Part shown: in pieces, positions 1 through 7,807 of the stretch
How positions within the stretch are numbered: position 1 is the stretch's first letter
Layout: each line of letters starts with the position of its first letter
NCBI GenBank assembly: GCA_003217735.2
Contig: CP031585.1
Span: forward strand, 682,001-746,000
Length of the DNA: 64,000 bases
Reading direction: 5' to 3'
DNA from: Marinibacterium anthonyi
Lineage (GTDB): Bacteria > Pseudomonadota > Alphaproteobacteria > Rhodobacterales > Rhodobacteraceae
The notes under the pieces: model-generated
Databases searched by the model: none
What the model was told of the DNA's origin: nothing
What the model saw: only the letters and a program-made list of their open reading frames with translations
Program-made: the position numbers and the translations under genes

Positions 1-35
1 TCTTCGTTTTTACCCCTGAATGGAAGATCCCTGAC

Positions 36-314
36 ATGAAATCCCTCATTCTCGCACTGCCCGTCGCCTTGTCCGCCACGGTTGCCCTGGCCGACAGCCA
101 CTATGTCAACGGCACGGTGACCAAGGTCGACACCCAGTGGAACCGGGTGACGATCGACCACGAGGCGCTGCAGGCGCTCTCGATGCCCGCCATGACCATG
201 GTGTTTGAACTGGCCGATCCCGCGATGATCGAAGGCCTGTCGGAAGGCCAGAACATCGCGTTCGTTGCCGATCGCGTCCAGGGCAGGCTGACGGTAACCG
301 AGATCAAGGAATAG
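36..314 (+). CDS. CusF-type periplasmic copper-binding protein
   Basis: A 92-residue protein with a signal peptide (about residues 1-19, ending ALA before DSHYVNG) followed by one small CusF-like OB-fold domain. In E. coli CusF the Cu(I)/Ag(I) ligands are a His, a Trp that caps the site, and two Met residues in a W-x-x-M-x-M block. Here the spacing is kept exactly: His42, Met50, Met53 and Met55 (SMPAMTM). The Trp position is occupied by Met50. The likely role is periplasmic copper chaperoning or sequestration. No CusCBA efflux genes are visible next to it, so it may stand alone or belong to genes upstream of the window. A strong hairpin lies just downstream. The fold family is fairly certain; the metal preference is inferred. 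Confidence 0.85.
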   Translation: MKSLILALPVALSATVALADSHYVNGTVTKVDTQWNRVTIDHEALQALSMPAMTMVFELADPAMIEGLSEGQNIAFVADRVQGRLTVTEIKE

Positions 315-343
315 GCTGTCGACGGATCAACTGCATCAAGCGT

Positions 344-366
344 GTGCCCCGGGATGGCCGGGGCAC
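344..366 (+). terminator. Hairpin downstream of the CusF-like gene
   Basis: A perfect 9-bp stem GTGCCCCGG / CCGGGGCAC with a 5-base loop lies 30 bases after the stop codon. No T-run follows, so it is a stable RNA stem and possible terminator rather than a textbook intrinsic one. Confidence 0.5.
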
Positions 367-375
367 GAGCTGGTC

Positions 376-573
376 TTGGGATTGGCTTGCAGGAGCGATC
401 ATGCGCCGGCGTCGCTGTTCATCGAGCAGAACTGGCCGCCGAAGAAGATCCAGGCGCTGCTCGGGCGCTCGTCGGTCAACATGACGCTGGACGTGTGCGG
501 CCACCTCTTCGAGAGCCCCGAAGACGGTATCGGGCTTTTCGCCAAGATGAAGCATGATCTGCTCGCGGCGTAA
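376..573 (+). pseudogene. C-terminal remnant of a tyrosine recombinase (integrase)
   Basis: The frame reads as the last ~60 residues of a phage-type integrase: ASLFIEQNWPPKKIQALLGR, then SSVNMTLDVCGHLFES and a short helical tail ending at a TAA stop. In intact family members the second block reads approximately T-x-D-x-YGHLF, where Tyr is the DNA-cleaving nucleophile. Here that position is Cys. The upstream catalytic domain, including the Arg and Lys residues, is missing. The fragment is therefore almost certainly non-functional. Its 3' end points to a tRNA-3'-like sequence 38 bases further on, the usual arrangement of int and att in integrative elements. Confidence 0.7.
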
Positions 574-610
574 GCAAGGCGCTGACTTTAAGGGACAATC
601 GTAATCCGCG

Positions 611-640
611 TGCCGGGGGCAAGTCCCTCCTCCGCTGCCA
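611..640 (+). other. tRNA 3'-end-like sequence, possible attachment-site remnant
   Basis: The stretch contains CAAGTCCCTCCTCCGCTGCC followed by A, resembling the T-loop, 3' T-stem, acceptor strand and CCA end of a bacterial tRNA (the TTCAAGT loop is altered to GGCAAGT). The 5' half of a tRNA is not present and the T-stem pairs only partly, so this is not a tRNA gene. Its position right after an integrase tail suggests a leftover att core. From here to base 782 nothing else is recognisable. Confidence 0.4.
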
Positions 641-782
641 TTGGCCTTCCCCTTGGAAGCGAATGCTGCAGGGGGCCAAGAGCATCGTGATGTGTTCTCT
701 ATGGTCAAGGCAGTCGCGACAGCGAGGCGACCTCGCTCGTGTCAGGCGGGTATTTCGCGTGGCGTGATCTTTGCAGGTCAGA

Positions 783-1814
783 TCAGAAGAACGTCCCGTT
801 CAGCCGTTCGAAGACCCAGAACGTTGCGATCGTTCCGATCCCGTAGGCCGCGGCGATGGGGGCCGTCCGAGGCAGAGCGATCAGGCGGCGCAGCAGGGCC
901 ACCAGCGTCAGCAGCACGGCGATGAAGGCCAGCTGGCCCAGCTCTACCCCGACATTGAAGAACAGCAGTGCCAGCGGGATGTCTCCTTGCGGCAGGCCGA
1001 TGTCGCCCAGTGCCCCGGCGAAGCCGAAGCCGTGCAGCAGGCCGAAGGCAAAGGCGATCAACCAGGGCCAGCGGGTGGCGAGGCTGGTCCGACCGCGGCG
1101 CAGGTGGATGGCCTCGACGGCGACCAGCACGATGCTGAGCGCGATCAGCGTCTCGACCGGGGGTGGCGGCAGCGAGACGAAGCCGAAGGTCGCGAGCGCC
1201 AGGGTGATGGAATGGGCCAGGGTGAAGGCCGTCACAGTCTTTAGCAGCATGGGCCAGCCGCGCACCACCAGCATCAAGGCCGCGACAAAGGCCAGGTGAT
1301 CGACGCCCTCGAGGATGTGCTGGAAGCCGAGGCGGGTGTAGCTTTGGACCACCGACCAGGTCGAAGGGCTCTGCGGGATCCTGACCGAGGCGTCGCGTGG
1401 GCGCAGGAGGAAGCTGTGATGCGTTCCGTCCAGCAGCGAGACATTGACCAGCGTTTCGATTGTCGTGCGGTCCAGGTTGTCGATGCGCAGGGTGGTGCCT
1501 GGCAGGCCTGTTGCGCCGGTCAGGCCATAGCGGAATATCACGAAGCCGTCGACAAGCGCTTCGCCCGGGCGCTGGGTCAGGGTGAGGGCCGGGTCGAAGG
1601 ATGGGCGGATGTCCTGCACCATTCCGTCTCTGGTCGGGACCTTCCACAGCAGTTCGTATCGATGCGGCGCAAGCTCGTCGATCTGCAGGAAGGCCGGGCG
1701 GATCTCGTGTGCTGTTGCCTGCAGAGCCAGAACGCAGAGGGCCCGAACGCAGAATGCCCGAGCGCAGAATGCCCGAGCGCTGAATGCCCGTGCGGAGAGC
1801 AGGCGCAGGATCAT
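783..1814 (-). CDS. HupE/UreJ-type membrane protein (cassette copy 1)
   Basis: 343 residues: an N-terminal export signal, an extracytoplasmic beta-rich domain (about 37-160), then about six membrane helices (about 166-340). The membrane part carries the HupE/UreJ hallmarks HILEGVDHL (His166, Asp172, His173), AHSITLA (His201) and HGFGFAGAL (His261). HupE/UreJ proteins are linked to nickel/cobalt import; this longer form, with an N-terminal domain, has no proven substrate that I know of. The ATG overlaps the stop of the isomerase gene (ATGA, 1811-1814), which fixes the start and indicates translational coupling. Oddly, residues 7-26 are a five-residue repeat (S/C-A/V-R-A-F/L) coded by a 15-bp tandem repeat, so Arg recurs through the region before the short hydrophobic core ALCVLAL. 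It is the last gene of the three-gene unit. Confidence 0.82.
   Translation of the reverse strand: MILRLLSARAFSARAFCARAFCVRALCVLALQATAHEIRPAFLQIDELAPHRYELLWKVPTRDGMVQDIRPSFDPALTLTQRPGEALVDGFVIFRYGLTGATGLPGTTLRIDNLDRTTIETLVNVSLLDGTHHSFLLRPRDASVRIPQSPSTWSVVQSYTRLGFQHILEGVDHLAFVAALMLVVRGWPMLLKTVTAFTLAHSITLALATFGFVSLPPPPVETLIALSIVLVAVEAIHLRRGRTSLATRWPWLIAFAFGLLHGFGFAGALGDIGLPQGDIPLALLFFNVGVELGQLAFIAVLLTLVALLRRLIALPRTAPIAAAYGIGTIATFWVFERLNGTFF
1731..1790. repeat. 15-bp tandem repeat, four units, within the HupE-like signal sequence
   Basis: Four consecutive 15-base units (aacgcagagggcccg, aacgcagaatgcccg, agcgcagaatgcccg, agcgctgaatgcccg) differ by one to three bases. Read on the minus strand they code for the pentapeptide repeat of the HupE-like N-terminus. 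The unit length keeps the frame, so copy-number change would lengthen or shorten the signal region without a frameshift. Confidence 0.85.
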
Positions 1815-2671
1815 GGCCGGACGTAGTCCTGCAGGATGGAGTCGGGTATGCCGTCGGCCTCGAACCGGATCTCGTAGCGGTCCAGCAAGTCGCGGTACAT
1901 GCGATCCTGGGCGTCGAGCACGGTGTAATATTCGTATTGCCGGGCGACATAATCGCGGATCTCGTCGAAGGAGGCCAGCTGTTCGGGCTGACCTTCGGTG
2001 ACCTGCACCAGGTGCAGGCCCAGCCCCGAGCGCACCGGGCCGGACCAGGTGCCCACGGGCAGCGTGCCAAGCGCCTTGGCAAAGCCGCCGCCAAAGGCGT
2101 TCTCCAGCGCCTGGGTCGAGGTCAGCGCCCAGTCGAGCGGGACCGACAGCTTGTTGCGCCGGTCCGGGGGAATCTCTGCGCCGCCCTGCAGGGCGGCAAG
2201 CGTGGTCTCGACCGCGTCGCCTGCCTCTGCCGGAAGATAAAGCACCTGACGGAAGGCGAAGGCCTGGGGCAGGGTGAAGAGGTCGGGCCGTGCGGCGTGG
2301 AAGGCGCGCAGCTGGTCTTCGGTCGGGGGCTGCATGAGGAGGCCAAGATCGCTCGACACGGCCTCCATCTTCTGGGCCAACCGTGTGCGGATGATGTCGT
2401 CGTCCTGGTCCAGCCCCATGCGCAGGGCTTCGCGGTAAAAGACTTCCTGCCGCAAGTGGCGGTCGATGATCGCCGCCCTGTCATCGTCGGCCGGCGCGCG
2501 TTTCCATTGTGCAGTCCAGAGCGTTTCCAGGTGGTCGAGCCGGGCCTGGTCGATGATGATCACCTCCGGCCCCACGTCGGGTTGCGGGGCCAGCCAGCTC
2601 CAGGCCGCGAAGAGCAGCCCGCCCAGCACGAGGAAATGGACGAGCGGCTCGCGGGCGATGGTCTTCAGCAT
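1811..2671 (-). CDS. Membrane-anchored parvulin-type peptidyl-prolyl isomerase (cassette copy 1)
   Basis: 286 residues with one N-terminal membrane anchor (REPLVHFLVLGGLLFAAW, about 7-28) and a periplasmic body like SurA/PpiC-family rotamases: an N-terminal helical part with LRQEVFYREALRMGLDQDD, then a rotamase-like domain (about 150-235) with FRQVLY, NAFGGGFAKAL and GLGLHLVQVTEG. It should act as a membrane-tethered foldase for exported proteins. The obvious candidate clients are its operon partners, the exported DUF3604 protein 9 bases upstream and the HupE-like protein whose start overlaps its stop. A paralogue with the same anchor pattern (PLVHFLxLGGLxF) sits at 46121-46963. The family call is good; the client is inferred. 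Confidence 0.83.
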   Translation of the reverse strand: MLKTIAREPLVHFLVLGGLLFAAWSWLAPQPDVGPEVIIIDQARLDHLETLWTAQWKRAPADDDRAAIIDRHLRQEVFYREALRMGLDQDDDIIRTRLAQKMEAVSSDLGLLMQPPTEDQLRAFHAARPDLFTLPQAFAFRQVLYLPAEAGDAVETTLAALQGGAEIPPDRRNKLSVPLDWALTSTQALENAFGGGFAKALGTLPVGTWSGPVRSGLGLHLVQVTEGQPEQLASFDEIRDYVARQYEYYTVLDAQDRMYRDLLDRYEIRFEADGIPDSILQDYVRP

Positions 2672-2680
2672 CTGGGAGCC

Positions 2681-4489
2681 TCAGTTCACCTCGTACCAGA
2701 TCGGTGAGGCCCAGGCGCGCTCGACCAGCTCGCGCTTGACGTCCTCGGCATAGGTGACGCCGTCGCGCAGCTCGTCATACAGCGTCCAGCGCGCGGTCGG
2801 CAGCTGCAGGACACGGGCGTAGTAGAAGGCCTCGACCTGCGGATCCCACTGCGGATCGGTCCAGACGCCGGCCAGCTCGGGATCGCCCTTGTCCGGGTTG
2901 AAGGCGCCCGTGGACATGTCGATCGGTGCGTCGATCGGTGTGACGCTGCCATCGGCCTGCAGGCGGTCGCCCGAGGCCACGACATCGTAAACGATGTCTT
3001 TCATCTCGCCGTCCTCGTACCAGCCCTTGATGATCTGGATCCGGTCGAGGTTCGGCCCGATCGGATCCTTCATCGCCCAGACGAGGAATTGCGGCGCCTT
3101 CGTCCCGGTATAATCGCCACCCATCGGCACGCCCTTGGCATATCCGTCGGTGACCAGCGCGTCGTAGCTGTCATAGCTGTCGGCGAATCCCTGGCCGGCA
3201 AAGACGCGCACTTTCATGCGGGGGCCGGAGGTAGCAAAGGTTTCCTTGGCCAGCATCGAATCCCAGATCGCGCCGCGCGTGTTCGAGACCGCCCAGACCG
3301 CCGTCAGCGCGCCGGGGTTGGCGTCCGAGATCAGCATCTCGCCCTCCAGCACCGAGGTTGACCGGATCTCGGCCGTCTGGTCGGCGTAGCCGTGGCTGCC
3401 GACGGTGTAATTGTCTTCCTCGACGTTGCTGGGCGTGCCGTTGTGGTTGTCGGTGCCGCCGACGAACCCGTATTTGAACGGGTTCACGCCGATCTCGGCG
3501 TTGTACTTGATTCCGCGTCCCAGCCCGTAACGGACAAAGTTCTCCTTCACGAAACCACGGCCGCTGAACTGCTGGATCGACACCGCGTTTTCGAAATCGG
3601 CGAATTCGTCGTTGGGCCAGAAGTTCGGGATGACCTCGGAATTGCCCTTCACCTGCATCATCTCGATCAGCGGCTCCATCGAGGCGCGCGTCTCGGCGTA
3701 GTCCTTGCCGATCGGCACGCCGGTCAGGCTCGCCTCGGCAAAGAGCAGGCCCTTGGATTCGTTGGAATTATGCGGGATGGCAAAGACCTTCTTGCCATCG
3801 TCCCGTTGCGTCTGCATCCAGGCCCAGAGCTGTTCGGGATCGTCCCCTTCGTTCGAGGAAAACGGCAGGTCAGGCACGTTGGTGTCGCGGAAGAAGACGT
3901 TGCGGTGCTGGTTCGACCCGCCCGGCGCCGAGGTCCATTCATAGGCGTGGATCGTGGTGAAGGTGCCGGGGGCGTAATGCGTCTCGGTCGCCTCGAAGTT
4001 CTTCTGCCAGGTGGACTTGATCGCCTCTTCGCCCTGGAAGAAGGCCGGATGCGGATCGCCGCCGCCGGCCAACGGGATCAGGACGTATTGGTTGTAAAGC
4101 CCAAGAGCCGTTTCAAGGTCGGGCGCGGTGCGGAAGGCCACGGCGATCTCGTCGTCATAACCCGGCGCCCCCGCGTTCATCAGGCTGTAAGCCTCGCCCA
4201 TGAACTCCGAATGGTCGGTGACGGCGACGAAATCCAGCGGGCGCTTGATCTTGTGAAGGCTGCCGTTGACCATGATCTCTTCGCCCTTGGCGAAGCGATA
4301 GGCGTCGTCGGGCGTCAGGCGGTTGCCGGCGATGAAGGCATCCATCGACACGCCGGTATGGACGTGTTCCTCGCCGAAATATGCCTCCTTCAGCGGGTTC
4401 GCGGGCGCGTCGGCCTCGGACGTCTGCGCGATCAACGGCGAGGCGGCCAGAACACCGCCAATAAGGGTTAACAGTCTTGCATGGGTCAT
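2681..4489 (-). CDS. Exported DUF3604 (PHP-like) protein, cassette copy 1
   Basis: 602 residues with a signal peptide (about 1-21, ending PLIAQ). Motifs recall metal-binding PHP/amidohydrolase-like folds: HVH (His42, His44), VTDHSE (Asp92-His93), YEWTSAPGG followed by QHRNVFF, AIPHNSN, and GGTDNHNG. This is the DUF3604 pattern, a family with no experimentally defined reaction that I can name; a periplasmic metal-dependent hydrolase is the natural guess. It is the first gene of a minus-strand unit with a foldase and a HupE-like membrane protein, and it faces a Crp/Fnr-type regulator across a 70-118 base gap containing a palindrome. A paralogue with the same partners lies at 46965-48881. The catalytic-type His/Asp residues are kept in both, which argues that both are active. 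Confidence 0.85.
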   Translation of the reverse strand: MTHARLLTLIGGVLAASPLIAQTSEADAPANPLKEAYFGEEHVHTGVSMDAFIAGNRLTPDDAYRFAKGEEIMVNGSLHKIKRPLDFVAVTDHSEFMGEAYSLMNAGAPGYDDEIAVAFRTAPDLETALGLYNQYVLIPLAGGGDPHPAFFQGEEAIKSTWQKNFEATETHYAPGTFTTIHAYEWTSAPGGSNQHRNVFFRDTNVPDLPFSSNEGDDPEQLWAWMQTQRDDGKKVFAIPHNSNESKGLLFAEASLTGVPIGKDYAETRASMEPLIEMMQVKGNSEVIPNFWPNDEFADFENAVSIQQFSGRGFVKENFVRYGLGRGIKYNAEIGVNPFKYGFVGGTDNHNGTPSNVEEDNYTVGSHGYADQTAEIRSTSVLEGEMLISDANPGALTAVWAVSNTRGAIWDSMLAKETFATSGPRMKVRVFAGQGFADSYDSYDALVTDGYAKGVPMGGDYTGTKAPQFLVWAMKDPIGPNLDRIQIIKGWYEDGEMKDIVYDVVASGDRLQADGSVTPIDAPIDMSTGAFNPDKGDPELAGVWTDPQWDPQVEAFYYARVLQLPTARWTLYDELRDGVTYAEDVKRELVERAWASPIWYEVN

Positions 4490-4545
4490 CGTTACTGGTC
4501 CTCGTTCGGGTTGGGCCCAGGGGCGCCGGTGCCGTCAGAATAGCA

Positions 4546-4562
4546 CATGATCACGTATCATG
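4546..4562. promoter_or_regulatory. Inverted repeat between the DUF3604 operon and its divergent regulator
   Basis: CATGAT-cacgt-ATCATG forms a 6-5-6 inverted repeat in the divergent intergenic region, about 57 bases upstream of the DUF3604 start. The symmetry and size suit a dimeric regulator such as the neighbouring Crp/Fnr-type protein. It overlaps an ATG at 4560, which is one reason to prefer the regulator start at 4608. Binding is inferred. Confidence 0.45.
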
Positions 4563-4607
4563 ACCGGGCATAGACTATCCGGCCAAAGCCGGTCACATTG
4601 CCCACCG

Positions 4608-5312
4608 ATGGGCATTTTAAGGCATACAGGCGTCACGGTCGGGGACAGGGCCAAGCTGGAGGGCCGAGGCTGGCTATGGGGCCAGTCCGAGGCGATCCGC
4701 ATGGCGGTTCTGGATGCCTGCCAGCCGCTGGAAATCGACGCCGGCCAAAGCGCTATCCATCTTGGCGGGGAGGAGGGCGGCCTTTTCGGGCTGATCGATG
4801 GCTGGATCGATGTCCTGATCTCGCCCGGTCCGTTGGAGCCTACGCTGGTTCACGTCGCGACGACCGGCTGGTGGTTTGGCGACAGTGCATTGATCACCCG
4901 GACCCCAAAGCGCGGCGCCCATGTCGCGCGCACGCCCTGCCGGATCGCGCATCTGCCGGCAGAGGCGGCAGATCGCCTTGCACGTGGCGGACTGGATATC
5001 TGGCGCAGCATCGCCTTCATCTCGGTCGGTGTCATCGACCATGCCTTCGCGGCGGTGGCGGCAAGCCGGATTCACCAGCCGCTCGCCCGGGCCAGACTGA
5101 CCCTGCGCATCCTTCTGGGCGAGGGGCTGTCCTTTGCCGCCGGCGCGCCGCTCGATCCGAGGGTGCTGCCGATCTCGCAGGCTGAATTCGCCGAGATCGC
5201 CGACCTCTCGCGCAATGCGGCGGGGGATGCGCTGCGAGCGCTTGCTCAGGCTGGGGTGATCCGGCTCGGGTATCGCGAGATCGAGGTGCTGGATGTGGCG
5301 CAGCTGAACTAA
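4608..5312 (+). CDS. Crp/Fnr-family transcriptional regulator
   Basis: About 234 residues. The first two thirds form a cyclic-nucleotide-binding-like beta roll (GGLFGLIDGWIDVLI, then GWWFGDSALI). A connecting helix follows, and the C-terminus is a winged helix with the Crp recognition pattern SQAEFAEIADLSRNAAGDAL. There is no cysteine cluster for an Fe-S centre, so an oxygen-sensing FNR role is unlikely. It is divergent from the DUF3604/PPIase/HupE unit and probably controls it. The start is uncertain: ATG at 4608 gives MGILRHTGV, while an in-frame ATG at 4560 would add 16 residues and overlap the palindrome. Neither has a strong Shine-Dalgarno sequence. Confidence 0.8.
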   Translation: MGILRHTGVTVGDRAKLEGRGWLWGQSEAIRMAVLDACQPLEIDAGQSAIHLGGEEGGLFGLIDGWIDVLISPGPLEPTLVHVATTGWWFGDSALITRTPKRGAHVARTPCRIAHLPAEAADRLARGGLDIWRSIAFISVGVIDHAFAAVAASRIHQPLARARLTLRILLGEGLSFAAGAPLDPRVLPISQAEFAEIADLSRNAAGDALRALAQAGVIRLGYREIEVLDVAQLN

Positions 5313-5846
5313 CGAGGGGGCGGTCTCATGGTCCGGTCGCCGGCGATCCGTCCGAGGGACAGGATGCTGCCTGTTCGCAGGCCAGCGCCGGGCACGGGTA
5401 TTGCGACGAAATGTCGGTAAGACCATCGCAGGTGGTTTGTCTTGCGTTGTGGCCCTGTCCAGGGAACATCGTGCGAGCACGGCTGGGCAGGGCCAGAGCA
5501 CCGGATGCCCATGCCTTCGCCCGATCTGCTGCGCGGCCTGCGCGCCGCCGCCGGCGAAACCGGCGCGGGCCGGCATATCCACCTTGGCGAACCCAAGAAC
5601 CCGGCACGCAAGATCACAGGCGATGGAGATCAGCACTTGACCAAGGCGATTGGAGAACGCGCTGGGGCATTATCCTCTGCGCTCTGAAGGCGTTTGCTAT
5701 GGCGGCTGTCCGAATACGGTTCGTCATGGGAATGTGGAAGGGTATCTGGCAAGCAATTGCCCTGGCGCGCTGTTGCGGGATCATGCGCTTTCGCGGCCTG
5801 TAACGGCCAATTCAGTTCTGTCTTTGCCGAATGTGCCGGGGACGTG
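5313..5846. other. Gene-free stretch
   Basis: About 530 bases between the regulator and cheB. Several short frames are open on both strands but none has a recognisable motif, a ribosome binding site or the codon pattern of its neighbours. No repeat or RNA structure stood out. It may be decayed sequence. Confidence 0.5.
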
Positions 5847-6959
5847 TCAGATCGGGTGGGCGCTTTTGCGTTTCGTTGCCCAAGTAAGGATGTCCGTGGG
5901 GATGCGGTTCAGGGGACGGGCCGTATCTGCGCCACCACAGGCAAGGGCTTCCTTGGGCATTCCGAAGACGACCGACGAGGCTTCGTCCTGGACCAAGGTG
6001 AATGCCCCGGCTTCGCGCATCTCGAGCAACCCTTTCGCGCCGTCGTCCCCCATGCCTGTCAGGATGATCCCCAAGGCCTTGTTCCCTGCGTTCTGGGCGA
6101 CTGACCGGAACAGGACGTCGACGGAAGGGCGGTGGCGCGACACACACTCTCCGGCCACGATGTCGAGAATGTATCCCGCACCGCTGCGACGCAGCAGCAT
6201 GTGGTGGTTGCCCGGGGCGATGAACACCCGATCCTTTTCTGGCCTGTCGCCGGATTGCGCTTCGGACACTGTCAGCCGGCATAGCCCGTCGAGCCGCTGT
6301 GCAAACGTCCGTGTGAAATGTTCGGGCATGTGCTGCACGATCAGGATCGGCGGCAGGCCCGTCGGCAGAGCCGAGAGAAGTTTGACCAGCGCCTCGGTTC
6401 CGCCGGTCGAGGCGCCGATGGCGATGACTTCACCGTTTGGCGGACCGGCGTTGGGCCTTGGGGGCAAGGGCGGCAGGATGACATCGGCGGTCAGCTTGGG
6501 GCCGGGGCTGAGCGTCTTCGGGGCCGGTTTGGCCTTGCGATGCGGATGGGTCGATGCCGCGGCCCGGACCGCGTCGCACAGCCTGACCTCGGCTTCGGCC
6601 CAGTCGGCATCGCTGGCTAGGCGCGGCTTGGCGACGACTTCGGCGGCGCCGGATTCAAGCGCGCGCATCGCGTTCTCGGACCCCTGCGCGGTGAAGCTGG
6701 AACAGACGACGACGGGCAGGGGGTGCTGTGCCATGATCCGGCGCAGAAAGACCAGCCCGTTCATGCGCGGCAGGGCGAGGTCCAGTATCATGACATCCGG
6801 CAGGGCGACGCGCATTTCCTCGGCCGCCTCGAAAGGGTCGCTTGCCGTAGCGGTCACGACAATGCCCTGGTCAGCGGAAAGCAATCGCTTCAACGCGGCG
6901 CGCGCCGCAGCGCTGTCATCGACGATCATCACGCGGATCGGCGCGCGGTTCGGGCTCAT
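5847..6959 (-). CDS. cheB: Chemotaxis protein-glutamate methylesterase CheB
   Basis: 370 residues. The N-terminal receiver domain (about 8-125) has the acidic pair VDD and the phospho-acceptor Asp60 in MILDLALP. A Pro/Lys-rich linker leads to the C-terminal methylesterase with the Ser-His-Asp triad visible in IGASTGG, VQHMPEHF and GMGDDGAKG. CheB removes methyl groups from receptor glutamates and deamidates glutamines; phosphorylation by CheA activates it. The start at 6959 overlaps the cheR stop by four bases. A much longer upstream extension in the same frame is ruled out because it would cover cheR on the same strand. It is the last gene of the che operon. Confidence 0.95.
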   Translation of the reverse strand: MSPNRAPIRVMIVDDSAAARAALKRLLSADQGIVVTATASDPFEAAEEMRVALPDVMILDLALPRMNGLVFLRRIMAQHPLPVVVCSSFTAQGSENAMRALESGAAEVVAKPRLASDADWAEAEVRLCDAVRAAASTHPHRKAKPAPKTLSPGPKLTADVILPPLPPRPNAGPPNGEVIAIGASTGGTEALVKLLSALPTGLPPILIVQHMPEHFTRTFAQRLDGLCRLTVSEAQSGDRPEKDRVFIAPGNHHMLLRRSGAGYILDIVAGECVSRHRPSVDVLFRSVAQNAGNKALGIILTGMGDDGAKGLLEMREAGAFTLVQDEASSVVFGMPKEALACGGADTARPLNRIPTDILTWATKRKSAHPI

Positions 6960-7807
6960 GCGTTCGCCTCCATTTTGCGAAAGACGGCCGGCGCGACCTG
7001 GTTCAGCCGCGGATCCTCGACGATCATGGACTCCGCATGCCCGACGAAGAGCCATCCGCCGGCACGCAGATGGTTCGTCACCTCGGCCACGACCCGGGCC
7101 TGCCGGTCCGTGTCGAAATAGATCAGCACGTTGCGCAGGAAGATCACGTCGATGTTGTGGGCAACCGGGTACGGCGGGTCGATCAGGTTCAGTTCCGCGA
7201 ACCGCGTTCTGCGGCGAAGTTCGGGCACGATGCGGGCCTGTCCGCTCCCGGCGCGACCGCGCCCGGTCATGACGTACCGCGCCCTGATATCCGCCGGAAC
7301 CGGCTGGAGCTGCTGGGCCGGGTAGATGGCACGTTCCGCCTGCGTGAGGACGTTCTTCGAGATGTCTGTCCCCAGGATGGCCCAATCCAGCCGGGCATCC
7401 ATCAGCGCGGCATTCGCCAGCACCATGGCCGCCGTATAGGCTTCGGCGCCGGTGGAGGCGGCCGCGCTCCACAGGCGGAAACGGGCGGCCGCACCGGGAC
7501 GGACACGGGCCAGGGCTTCGGGGACGGCCTGGTGAAGGAGGAAATCGAAATGGCGCGGCTCGCGGAAGAAGTCTGTCTTGTTGGTGGTCACCTGGTCGAC
7601 GATCAAGTCCCATTCGTCGCGCAGGGCGCCGGCGTCGAAGAGATGGCCGAGATAATCGTCGAACGTGCGGAAACCACCTTCGAGAAACCGTCGACGCAGA
7701 CGAGAAACCAGAAGATGATCCTTGTTTTCCGGCATCTTGATGCCAGTTTCCCGGTAGATCAGCTGACGGAGCCGCTGCCGATGCCCTGGCGCGGTCAACT
7801 CGGGCAA
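6956..7807 (-). CDS. cheR: Chemotaxis protein methyltransferase CheR
   Basis: 283 residues. An N-terminal helical domain precedes a Rossmann-type SAM-binding domain. Typical CheR blocks are visible: VTTNKTDFFREPRHFDFL, LWSAAASTGAEAY, ILGTDISKNVL, and NVLIYFDTDRQARV. It methylates receptor glutamates and is the counterpart of CheB. The first 13 bases overlap the end of the upstream cheW (stop at 7795), so the two are translationally coupled. The adjacent MCP does not end in a CheR-tethering pentapeptide, so CheR probably acts without C-terminal docking on it. Confidence 0.95.
   Translation of the reverse strand: MPELTAPGHRQRLRQLIYRETGIKMPENKDHLLVSRLRRRFLEGGFRTFDDYLGHLFDAGALRDEWDLIVDQVTTNKTDFFREPRHFDFLLHQAVPEALARVRPGAAARFRLWSAAASTGAEAYTAAMVLANAALMDARLDWAILGTDISKNVLTQAERAIYPAQQLQPVPADIRARYVMTGRGRAGSGQARIVPELRRRTRFAELNLIDPPYPVAHNIDVIFLRNVLIYFDTDRQARVVAEVTNHLRAGGWLFVGHAESMIVEDPRLNQVAPAVFRKMEANA

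Noticed and set aside
611-640. A tRNA gene call based on the CCA-ending stretch
   Set aside because: Only the 3' part is present, the T-stem pairs incompletely, and no anticodon or D-arm is found.
5650-7272. A 540-codon plus-strand frame over the cheB/cheR region
   Set aside because: It is antisense to cheB and cheR, which have full motif sets and coupled starts.
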